This document shows positions 7,504 to 15,135 of a stretch of 64,000 bases of DNA, one piece after another. Location: NCBI GenBank assembly GCA_964399985.1, contig CAYNRY010000001.1, forward strand, positions 930,001 to 994,000. Reading direction: 5' to 3'. Below the pieces are notes generated by a model. The model was given only the letters and a program-made list of their open reading frames with translations. It ran no database searches and was not told the origin of the DNA. The DNA is from Micavibrio_B sp964399985 (GTDB lineage Bacteria; Pseudomonadota; Alphaproteobacteria; Micavibrionales; Micavibrionaceae). Every line of letters starts with the position of its first letter. Positions within the stretch are counted from its first letter, which is position 1. The translations under genes were made by a program, and so were the position numbers.

Positions 7504-8536
7504 ATTGCGGCTCGTTCGAGGCAAATACAATGGACTCCACGGGCTTGGTCCATTTCTGATTTTCTGCGTATACCGTTCTGGCTCTATATGATTCTTCAAA
7601 ATAGGCTTTGAAGCCATTTACGATTTGGGTAGAGATTGCCTCGGAATTCATAAGTGCTTTACGGTCTTCCTCAACATTAATACTGCCAAGCTCTGCTAAA
7701 ATAGACGGAACGATCTGACATCTTGTGACGGCATAATCATTAGATAAAGCATATCCCGGAGCGCCGGGCCGTAATCGGTAATGGGCATTTATCGTCGTGG
7801 CCAAGCGTTTTGATTCTGGTGAATCTGTTGGACCGCCACGATAAGGCGCATAGTAATAAATACCCGAACCCGACGCTCCGGTATCGATATGAAAGCTGGC
7901 AAAAACGACTTCTGCATCTGGATGTTTTTCTGCAATGTAGCTTGCCATTTCAGCCCTGATTTGTAGAGCAACTTTCTGATTTCTAAATTTGGACGTATTT
8001 TGCGCTAGAGAATAACCTTCACTCAACGGAGATCGGGTAAGAACAACGATAACGTCTTCTTTCTCCAGCTTCGCTTTGATTTTAGTGACAATAGGGTCCA
8101 CCATTTTTGCTTCATGCAAAGAGCCATATGTTGTACCCGGATCATAGGAGCCGCCTACTTCATGCCCATGTCCTGCATCGATCACGACGATCATTTCTTT
8201 CTCGGTGAAATGCCCTGTCTTTTGGTATCGTATAGAATTGGCCCGAAGCGCCTTGGCGTCAGCAGGATTATATTCTGCTGATGTCGTTGAAAAACATTTA
8301 TTCCATTTACTGGAATAGTCATTCGCCTGAACGCGCCTGGCAAATTCACGCCTGAATTTGGCGACATCCGCTTCAACAACCTGCTGACGCGTCGGCCATT
8401 CAAGCTGGACCGGAATCACTTCAAGCTTTGGAATACCGGCCTGCTGCACTCTGGCTAGCGGCGTTTCATGAGGAGATGTTGTAGATGTATTCGCCAGCCC
8501 GAGACTGGCTGCGAAGATAAGTCTTATATGGTGCAA
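7502..8536 (-). CDS. N-acetylmuramoyl-L-alanine amidase (Amidase_3), exported
   Basis: Zinc amidase that cuts the lactyl-amide bond of peptidoglycan stem peptides. The Amidase_3 domain spans about residues 115-330. Zinc and catalytic positions are visible: His in VVIDAGHGHEVGG, Glu in GSLHEAK, His in FASFHIDTG, and the catalytic Glu in ILAELGSIN. The N-terminus is a short hydrophobic leader (RLIFAASLGLA), consistent with export. The start is a TTG at 8536 with GGGAT upstream; no ATG fits better. The region between leader and catalytic domain (residues 20-110) is unassigned. Confidence 0.88.
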   Translation of the reverse strand: MHHIRLIFAASLGLANTSTTSPHETPLARVQQAGIPKLEVIPVQLEWPTRQQVVEADVAKFRREFARRVQANDYSSKWNKCFSTTSAEYNPADAKALRANSIRYQKTGHFTEKEMIVVIDAGHGHEVGGSYDPGTTYGSLHEAKMVDPIVTKIKAKLEKEDVIVVLTRSPLSEGYSLAQNTSKFRNQKVALQIRAEMASYIAEKHPDAEVVFASFHIDTGASGSGIYYYAPYRGGPTDSPESKRLATTINAHYRLRPGAPGYALSNDYAVTRCQIVPSILAELGSINVEEDRKALMNSEAISTQIVNGFKAYFEESYRARTVYAENQKWTKPVESIVFASNEPQ

Positions 8537-8609
8537 AGCAGTAATCCCTGTTTAGTCTTTTTGTTTTTTAAATGAAAACAAAAATCACAGAGTCGCGCCA
8601 TAAAAAATA

Positions 8610-9797
8610 TCAGTTCCCAAGTTTATCGACAGGCGACAAGCTGGAAATCACCATATTATAGGCTTTGACATTACGCGCCCAGATCAGGAAATCGTCTTCT
8701 CTGCCGACCGTCAGGAGAGTAATAAAATAATAACGGCCTGGCGTTTCGAAAATACCGATCCATTGTTCGTAATTGGCCAGCTTATTCTCGGTATTATTAA
8801 CTTTATAGACTTCTATTTGCGAGGATTGAATGGCTTTATGATGCGACCAGCCCTTAACAGGCTCTATCAATTCACCCAATACCAATTTACGCTGAAGCAT
8901 CCCCTCTTTTAACAGGCGAAGCTCACGAGCCAGATTTGTATCCTGATTTTTTGCAACTGCAAAAACATCAATCCTGCCGTCGAGAAGATAAATATTCTCA
9001 AGATCGCTGTTTCTTCTTATGGGACTGTTCCCTGACTCGCTGCCTTTTAGATTTATAAGGGAAGCGGCCATGCGTTGAACAGAAGTAATCGGATTTGCTT
9101 TTAAAATCCAAGAAGACGGAAAATTAAATTGAGCGACATCGACGAAAGAATAATTCCGGATCGGCTCTATCGGCGCCGTATCCGGATTGGTAAGAAGAAA
9201 ACCCGATATCACCCATTTCATGATATCTTTTTCGGCTTCCCAGAATTCCAGCGGAAAAACATATTCCGCCAGTATGATGCGGGGACCGGAAATTTGGGCA
9301 ACGGCACGAACGCCATATTGAATGCCATTATCGCCAACCGTGACATATTCAGCTTCAGCCCGTTTGTCGGATGATACCGACATGCCGCTTAACGTGTAGC
9401 TGTTAGTGGTAATATAACTTAAAAACCAGTCTTTAGCGTCGATGTCATAAGAGAGATCATTGGCCCTGATCCGAAACGAGCTTCGTAAATCAAGTGTTGG
9501 CGGCCCCAGATATTCTACGATATTCCCGAGAATTCTTTTGCTTAGGAGATTTCCATTTTCGCTGGCTGATGTTTCAAGTTTTTCCCACTCCTTTGGCAGC
9601 CTAATCTTATAAGCTAAGGCCTGATTGTTTAGAGGCGTTTCTTCTATAAGGCGCGTCAGTTCAAGATATTTCTCTTTGCTCATTGCAACACTCTTATTGA
9701 GCGGTGGCAACTTAGGACCTACACCTCCAGTTTCGGCAAAAGCCGACGGCAAAATCGAGAAAAGCACTAAGATAAAGCCGAGGATTAAATTACGCAT
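8610..9797 (-). CDS. Secreted protein of unknown function
   Basis: 395-aa protein with a clear signal peptide, MRNLILGFILVLFSILPSAFA, cleaved before ETGG. The mature part has no domain I recognise. It contains repeated aromatic/beta-rich segments (YVTVGDNGIQYGVRAVAQI, YYFITLLTVGRED), compatible with two similar beta-rich halves. The frame is open further upstream but that part overlaps the thioesterase gene, so the ATG at 9797 is chosen. The two genes overlap by 8 bp, suggesting translational coupling. Likely periplasmic; function unknown. Confidence 0.82.
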   Translation of the reverse strand: MRNLILGFILVLFSILPSAFAETGGVGPKLPPLNKSVAMSKEKYLELTRLIEETPLNNQALAYKIRLPKEWEKLETSASENGNLLSKRILGNIVEYLGPPTLDLRSSFRIRANDLSYDIDAKDWFLSYITTNSYTLSGMSVSSDKRAEAEYVTVGDNGIQYGVRAVAQISGPRIILAEYVFPLEFWEAEKDIMKWVISGFLLTNPDTAPIEPIRNYSFVDVAQFNFPSSWILKANPITSVQRMAASLINLKGSESGNSPIRRNSDLENIYLLDGRIDVFAVAKNQDTNLARELRLLKEGMLQRKLVLGELIEPVKGWSHHKAIQSSQIEVYKVNNTENKLANYEQWIGIFETPGRYYFITLLTVGREDDFLIWARNVKAYNMVISSLSPVDKLGN

Positions 9798-10191
9798 GGG
9801 ACGTTTTCGCAATTTCCTGAGGCGCCCTGTCCGCTCCGATTGAAACATATGTATAAATTCCGTCGGTAACATGAATGATTTCAGATGTATTTTTACGTTT
9901 CGCCCATGCTTCGATTTTGACAGCAATCGATGTAGTGCCGACGCGTTTGATATCGGCATAGAAATAAACTTCATCGCCGACGAATACTGGCTGGTGAAAC
10001 GACATCGCCTCGACCCCTACCGTTACAATCCTGTTGCGGACATATGCAAAAGCGCAAACCCCGCCTGCGACATCCATTTGCGCCAAAAGCCAGCCACCGA
10101 AGATATCCCCACCCGGATTGGCATCGGAATGAGTCGTTGTCGTACGAATAACGGGATAGCGGTCTTTTGGCAGAACGGTTTCGGTTGTCAT
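9790..10191 (-). CDS. Acyl-CoA thioesterase, YciA-like hotdog fold
   Basis: 133-aa single hotdog-domain thioesterase, which hydrolyses acyl-CoA to free acid and CoA in the cytosol. The family signature HSDANPGGDIFGGWLLAQMD is near residue 22 and includes the catalytic Asp region. VEAMSFHQPVFVGDEV and the KIEAWAKR strand follow. Length is typical of YciA. It overlaps the downstream secreted-protein gene by 8 bp and is divergent from parE, about 60 bp away. Confidence 0.9.
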   Translation of the reverse strand: MTTETVLPKDRYPVIRTTTTHSDANPGGDIFGGWLLAQMDVAGGVCAFAYVRNRIVTVGVEAMSFHQPVFVGDEVYFYADIKRVGTTSIAVKIEAWAKRKNTSEIIHVTDGIYTYVSIGADRAPQEIAKTSHA

Positions 10192-10250
10192 GGCTTTCGA
10201 ACTATGCTCAAATTCAGGCGTTTTTCAATTATAGCAAAAATGACTAAAAG

Positions 10251-12242
10251 ATGAGTGATTTATTTTCCGGCGCCAGCAAAAAGAAACAACAAGACAGCTA
10301 TACAGCTTCGGACATTGAAGTTCTTGAAGGTCTGGAGCCTGTTCGCAAACGCCCCGGCATGTATGTCGGCGGGACCGATGAGAATGCGATGCAGCACCTC
10401 ATCAACGAAATCCTCGATAATTCGATGGATGAGGCCGTTGCCGGCCATGCCACACGAATTGAGATCAAGCTCGAAAAGGGCAACCGGATATTCATATCTG
10501 ATAATGGTCGCGGGATTCCTGTCGATCCGCACCCTAAATATCCTAAAAAATCGGCGCTAGAAGTCATTCTGACCATGCTCCATTCGGGCGGTAAGTTTAA
10601 CGGCAAGGCCTATCAGACATCGGGCGGTTTGCACGGGGTCGGCATTTCCGTCGTCAATGCATTGTCAGATGAAATGTGGGTTGAAGTTGCAAGAGATAAC
10701 AAGCTTTACAAGCAAAGCTATTCTAAAGGTCATGTGACATCCAAAATTCAGGATTTGGGGGCCGTCAAAGGTCGCCGCGGTACATTGGTGTTTTTCCATC
10801 CCGATCCGGAAATTTTCGGCGAAGTAGAATTTGACCCTACCCGCATTCATAATCTGGCGAGATCCAAAGCCTATCTTTTCAGAGGTGTTGAAATTGCATG
10901 GTCTTGCGATCCAGCACTGATCCACGGCAATTCAAAGATTCCTGCTGAAACGGTTTTCAAATTTCCCAAAGGATTGATGGATTACCTCAATTCCGAAGTC
11001 GAAGGTAAGCCGACTTTATCGCCTATGCCCTTTTATGCCCAAGCCGAATTGCCCGAGGGCAGAGGCCGCGTCGAATGCGCCGTGTCATGGCTGGCCGAAG
11101 AAGATGGGTTTATCCGGTCCTATTGTAATACCATTCCAACGCCGCAAGGCGGAACGCATGAAGCGGGTCTTCGCGGTATGTTGTCAAAAGGCTTGAAAGG
11201 ATATGCGGATCTGATCGGTAATAAAAAAGCCGGACAGATTACACCTGACGATATTCTAGATGGCGGCGCTATCATGCTGTCCGCCTTTATTCGCGACCCG
11301 CAATTTCAGGGACAGACGAAAGACAAGCTGGTTACAGCCGAAGCCACACGTTGGGTTGAGAATGCTCTTAAAGATTATTTCGATCACTGGCTGACCAACG
11401 ACCCCGCCCGTTCCAAAGCCTTACTTGAAGCGATCATCGAAAAAGCGGAATATCGCAAACGCGCAAAAGAAGATAAGGAAATGTCGAGGAAATCCCCGAC
11501 ACGCAAACTCCGCCTTCCCGGCAAGCTTGCCGATTGCAGCCGCTCTGCCGCTGCCGGTACTGAAATCTTTATCGTTGAGGGAGATTCTGCGGGCGGATCG
11601 GCCAAGCAAGGCCGTCATCGCGAAACACAGGCTATTCTGCCACTTAAAGGTAAAATCCTGAACGTCGTTTCGGCGACGCGTGACAAAATCCGCGACAATC
11701 AGGAAATCCAGGACTTGATACAGGCGCTTGGCTGCGGTTCCGGTACGGCATTCAATATCAACAATCTACGCTATGAACGCGTTATCATTATGACCGATGC
11801 GGATGTTGACGGCGCGCATATTTGCTCCCTGCTCATGACGTTTTTCTATACGCAAATGCGCGGCCTCGTAGATAAAGGTCATCTTTATCTGGCACAGCCG
11901 CCGCTTTATCGACTCACTTCAGGTAATGTCAGCCATTATGCGATGAACGATGAAGACAAAGACCGCATCATAGCGAAAGAATTTAAGGGCAAGAGCAAAA
12001 TAGACATCAGCCGCTTTAAAGGTCTTGGTGAAATGCCTGCAAGGCAGTTGAAAGAAACGACAATGGATCCGGCTTCGCGCATCCTTATCCGCGTTTCTCT
12101 CGAACAGGCCGAGCAAGCGACCAAGCTGGTTGAAGGTGTCGAGATCAATGACCTTGTCGAACGGTTGATGGGTAAAAACGCCGAAGCCCGATTTGACTTT
12201 ATCCAGCAAAACGCCAGTTTTGTTCAAGATATCGATATTTAA
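10251..12242 (+). CDS. parE: DNA topoisomerase IV subunit B
   Basis: ATPase subunit of topoisomerase IV, which decatenates daughter chromosomes with ParC. The 663-aa protein has the GHKL ATPase domain (EILDNSMDEA, DNGRGIPVD, GGLHGVGISVVNALS), the transducer domain, and the TOPRIM domain with EGDSAGGSAKQGR and the metal-binding DADVDGAHI. It ends with the usual GLGEMPARQLKETTMDP segment. PVRKRPGMYVGG and the length fit ParE better than GyrB, which usually carries a longer C-terminal part. No strong ribosome site precedes the ATG. Confidence 0.96.
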   Translation: MSDLFSGASKKKQQDSYTASDIEVLEGLEPVRKRPGMYVGGTDENAMQHLINEILDNSMDEAVAGHATRIEIKLEKGNRIFISDNGRGIPVDPHPKYPKKSALEVILTMLHSGGKFNGKAYQTSGGLHGVGISVVNALSDEMWVEVARDNKLYKQSYSKGHVTSKIQDLGAVKGRRGTLVFFHPDPEIFGEVEFDPTRIHNLARSKAYLFRGVEIAWSCDPALIHGNSKIPAETVFKFPKGLMDYLNSEVEGKPTLSPMPFYAQAELPEGRGRVECAVSWLAEEDGFIRSYCNTIPTPQGGTHEAGLRGMLSKGLKGYADLIGNKKAGQITPDDILDGGAIMLSAFIRDPQFQGQTKDKLVTAEATRWVENALKDYFDHWLTNDPARSKALLEAIIEKAEYRKRAKEDKEMSRKSPTRKLRLPGKLADCSRSAAAGTEIFIVEGDSAGGSAKQGRHRETQAILPLKGKILNVVSATRDKIRDNQEIQDLIQALGCGSGTAFNINNLRYERVIIMTDADVDGAHICSLLMTFFYTQMRGLVDKGHLYLAQPPLYRLTSGNVSHYAMNDEDKDRIIAKEFKGKSKIDISRFKGLGEMPARQLKETTMDPASRILIRVSLEQAEQATKLVEGVEINDLVERLMGKNAEARFDFIQQNASFVQDIDI

Positions 12243-12259
12243 TTTAACAGTGTTTTTTT

Positions 12260-12320
12260 GAACTACGGAATTCACAGAAGACACAGAACGTTTCCGTGAG
12301 TTCCGTGCATTCTGTGGTTC
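12260..12320. repeat. Imperfect 20-bp inverted repeat ending at the ydbH start
   Basis: The left arm 12260-12279 (GAACTACGGAATTCACAGAA) matches the reverse complement of the right arm 12301-12320 at 16 of 20 positions. The 21-bp centre (gacacagaacg...) resembles the arms. The right arm ends 1 bp before the ydbH ATG and occupies the ribosome-site position. It looks like a dispersed CACAGA-type repeat. Confidence 0.75.
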
Positions 12321-12321
12321 A

Positions 12322-13869
12322 ATGAAAATTATAAAGAAACATAAATGGAAGTTTAGCTTCGCAATATTCGCAGCTTTGCTGATCCTGATATTCTTATGCC
12401 TGCCATTAGCGCTCAAGCCTATGGTGGAAGTAATTATTCGTCAAAGCGGATTTCCCAAAGCCCATGTCGAAAACGTCCGCTTGTTATCGAACGGGATTTA
12501 TATCGATAAAATTTTGCTCGACGCAAATGGTTTTACCGAAATAGACGATCTTGAAATAAGAGGCAGCTGGACAAATTTATCCGCAGGAAATGCCGACAAA
12601 GTTTCTATCAAGAGTATTATTGTCAGCGGGGAGATCGACAAGAACAACCGGATTACCATTGCAGGATGGGACGGCACAAGAGGTGCAACATCTGGAAATC
12701 CCGAACCATTGCCTTTTCAATCCTTCTACCTTGAAAACATGACAGCAGATTTCGACACACCGATAGGCGCGATCCGTGTTCAGGGGAAAGCCAATATCGA
12801 TGCGGATAATGCCGGCGGGCATATCATTACATCTTCGATATTCTCTTCGCAGCAGCAATTGACGACATCAATCAATTTTAAAGGCCTGCTCGATGCACAA
12901 AGAAAATTGAGCGGTAAGGCCGATATCGAAGATACAAGTATTAATGTCGATCCTTTATCAATCAATCGTTTATCAGGCTGGATCGAATTTAAATCCTCTC
13001 CGTTAATCGTGGCAGGCCAAATCATGGCAGGAGGCATGAAATATCAGGATTATCCTTTCGAAGATGGCAATCTAACATTCGATACATCGCAAGACACAGC
13101 CGGAATTTTTAAAACAAAGGTCACCGGACAGAATATTCTTTTGAATGCTGAGCTAAAAACAAAACCGGATAAAAATATCTTGGTAGTGGCTTCCGCACCG
13201 ACGCTTGGCGATCTGGCCAATATGGTCGACTTTGAAAACAAGCTTTTATCCCAATCCGGCCCTGTTGAAATCAAGGCCAAGGTCAAGTTGAGCGATCAAT
13301 TTTTGCCGCGCAACGAAATCAGTGTCGATGAAATAAACACCGCCCTCGCCGGGGGGAATCTGCGCGTCAAGGCGTTTACATGGTATGGACCGGCTAAAAG
13401 AAACGCCGTTGTCCTACAAGTTGGTAAGATGAAACTTTCAAACCTGATACAAGATTCAGAGTCGATTACCGCGACAGGCAGTATTAGCGGCGTTATTCCG
13501 CTGAGTTACTTGGGCAGCGATATCGTGATCGAAAACGGGATTATTCGTAGCGACCAGCCTGCCTCTTTCAAATATGCACCCAAATCATTACCTGCGGCGC
13601 TTCAAGGCAACGACTCCCGCATGGAAACTGTCAGGCAGGCTTTGAGCGATTATCATTATGATACGCTCGAATTTACCATGAACGGGCCGTTGAACGGAGA
13701 TCTGAAAACCACCTTAAAAGCCAAGGGCAGCAGTCCGGTATTTGACAATCGTCCTGTGAACCTTAATTTAAATCTGGAAGGCGCTCTGGCGTCTGCATTG
13801 CGGCAAGCCTTGCAGCCCGGGACGTTGAGCGATACAGTCAAGAACCAGCTCTCGGAGGGCGGAAAATGA
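12322..13869 (+). CDS. ydbH: YdbH-family (AsmA-like) envelope protein, short form
   Basis: Inner-membrane-anchored AsmA-like protein. In E. coli YdbH with YnbE is thought to bridge the envelope and move phospholipid to the outer membrane. An N-terminal membrane helix (residues about 10-32, FAIFAALLILIFLCLPLAL) is followed by a long periplasmic beta-rich region and the C-terminal family pattern (ITATGSISGVIPLSY, VIENGIIRSDQPASFKY, LEFTMNGPLNGDLKTTLKAKG). At 515 aa it is much shorter than E. coli YdbH (~880 aa). ynbE and ydbL follow directly, which strongly supports the assignment. No ribosome site is visible because a repeat occupies that position. Confidence 0.85.
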   Translation: MKIIKKHKWKFSFAIFAALLILIFLCLPLALKPMVEVIIRQSGFPKAHVENVRLLSNGIYIDKILLDANGFTEIDDLEIRGSWTNLSAGNADKVSIKSIIVSGEIDKNNRITIAGWDGTRGATSGNPEPLPFQSFYLENMTADFDTPIGAIRVQGKANIDADNAGGHIITSSIFSSQQQLTTSINFKGLLDAQRKLSGKADIEDTSINVDPLSINRLSGWIEFKSSPLIVAGQIMAGGMKYQDYPFEDGNLTFDTSQDTAGIFKTKVTGQNILLNAELKTKPDKNILVVASAPTLGDLANMVDFENKLLSQSGPVEIKAKVKLSDQFLPRNEISVDEINTALAGGNLRVKAFTWYGPAKRNAVVLQVGKMKLSNLIQDSESITATGSISGVIPLSYLGSDIVIENGIIRSDQPASFKYAPKSLPAALQGNDSRMETVRQALSDYHYDTLEFTMNGPLNGDLKTTLKAKGSSPVFDNRPVNLNLNLEGALASALRQALQPGTLSDTVKNQLSEGGK

Positions 13870-14066
13870 AACAAACAGCCCTGATATTATCTGCCGTGTT
13901 ATTGGCATCAGCCTGCACGCCGACCGTTAAACTCGAAGCGCCGGACAAGCCGATTGAAATCAACATGAACGTCAAAATCGAGCAGGAAGTCCGCGTCCGC
14001 GTCGACCGCGATCTCGAGAAGGAAATCATGTCCAATCCCGATCTATTCGGCGTAAAAAAGAAATAA
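13866..14066 (+). CDS. ynbE: YnbE-family outer-membrane lipoprotein
   Basis: 66-aa lipoprotein with the lipobox LASAC (Cys17) and the family core KPIEINMNVKIEQEVRVRVDR. E. coli YnbE forms a beta-strand continuation of YdbH at the outer membrane. Its ATG overlaps the ydbH stop by 4 bp, so translation is probably coupled. Confidence 0.9.
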   Translation: MKQTALILSAVLLASACTPTVKLEAPDKPIEINMNVKIEQEVRVRVDRDLEKEIMSNPDLFGVKKK

Positions 14067-14078
14067 GAGGATATTAAA

Positions 14079-14402
14079 ATGAAAAAAATTCTGATCCTGA
14101 CATTGGCCCTGACAATATTGATGCCGCTTGCCGCTTTTGCGATGGATCTTTCATCAGCGAAACAGGCAGGCTATGTCGGTGAAAAACCGGACGGATTAAT
14201 CGGCGCAGTGACATCAAATGCTTCGCCGGAAATACAGGCATTGATTGCCGAAACGAATGCCGGACGTTTGGCCGTTTACAATGAAACAGCAGCAAAGCAA
14301 GGCGTGCCGGTTTCTCAAGTGCAAGCCCTCGCCGCCGAAAAGTTATATGGTTTGGCGTCAGGTCAATATGTATTGATCAATGGCGGTTGGGTTAAAAAAT
14401 AA
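14079..14402 (+). CDS. ydbL: YdbL-family (DUF1318) periplasmic protein
   Basis: 107-aa exported protein with signal peptide MKKILILTLALTILMPLAAFA and the DUF1318 pattern: AKQAGYVGEKPDGLIGAV, IAETNAGRLAVYNE, AAKQGVPVSQVQALAAEKL and LINGGWVKK at the end. In E. coli YdbL modulates the YdbH-YnbE bridge. It is the third gene of the operon, 12 bp after ynbE, with an AGAGGA ribosome site. Its stop is 1 bp from the converging 14404-15132 gene. Confidence 0.93.
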   Translation: MKKILILTLALTILMPLAAFAMDLSSAKQAGYVGEKPDGLIGAVTSNASPEIQALIAETNAGRLAVYNETAAKQGVPVSQVQALAAEKLYGLASGQYVLINGGWVKK

Positions 14403-14403
14403 T

Positions 14404-15132
14404 CTAAGGATAGTCGCAGCTATCATAGGTTACTTTGACAAAGGATTTTCCGCCTTCGGTTAAAGTAAAGCGGTATTCCCTGCCCTTGGCGATTTGTGAA
14501 TACTGGATCGGCAAGGCGGATGTTTTTTCTTCCGATAAACCCTCGGCAGTTTTGAAGGTCACGGTAATGGGCTGCGACGCGTCGAACCATGCCTGCGGCT
14601 CACCTTTTTGGTTGCGTGTCGATGCACCAATTCCTGAAATTACGACCGCGCCTTCGCCAAAGGAAGCAGAGCTGTCAGGCCCCGTATAGGCAGGAGTCTT
14701 CACCATAAAGCGCTTGCTTGCCGGATCGGAGCAGTTATTCGGCGGACGCGTAGAGCGTATAACGAAAGCCAAACGCTCGGCCGACATGCCATCCGATATT
14801 TGTTTCGTTACAAGATTAACAAGATCGCGAATTGGACCGTCTTCAGGCAATTCCTGCTGATATTGCTGTTGCAACTGATTGAAACGGGAATTAGCTGTTT
14901 GCGTTTCCGCGCGTAGCTTGGTCAGTTCATCCTGCAAAGCCGTCATTTGCGTCCGAGCTTCTTCGGTTTCTTTTTTCAGCGAATTGATCTGGAAAATTGC
15001 ATGCTGTCGCCCAAGCCAAAAACCCGTCATACCGACCGCTAAAATAACAAGGGCTCCAGCAAGGACGGCATTATTACGTTTGCGGTCTCTTTCTATGTAG
15101 CGACGACGTGGATTATAACTGCCAAATGTCAT
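14404..15132 (-). CDS. Membrane-anchored coiled-coil protein, unknown function
   Basis: 242-aa protein with a basic cytoplasmic N-terminus, one membrane helix (about residues 23-42, AVLAGALVILAVGMTGFWLG) and a coiled coil at about 48-95 (SLKKETEEARTQMTALQDEL). A periplasmic C-terminal domain follows, with three cysteines (NNCSDPASKR, SCDYP at the end). The C-terminal half is beta-rich. It follows lptD 3 bp downstream on the same strand, which suggests an envelope role. I do not recognise a named family. Confidence 0.8.
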   Translation of the reverse strand: MTFGSYNPRRRYIERDRKRNNAVLAGALVILAVGMTGFWLGRQHAIFQINSLKKETEEARTQMTALQDELTKLRAETQTANSRFNQLQQQYQQELPEDGPIRDLVNLVTKQISDGMSAERLAFVIRSTRPPNNCSDPASKRFMVKTPAYTGPDSSASFGEGAVVISGIGASTRNQKGEPQAWFDASQPITVTFKTAEGLSEEKTSALPIQYSQIAKGREYRFTLTEGGKSFVKVTYDSCDYP

Positions 15133-15135
15133 TTG

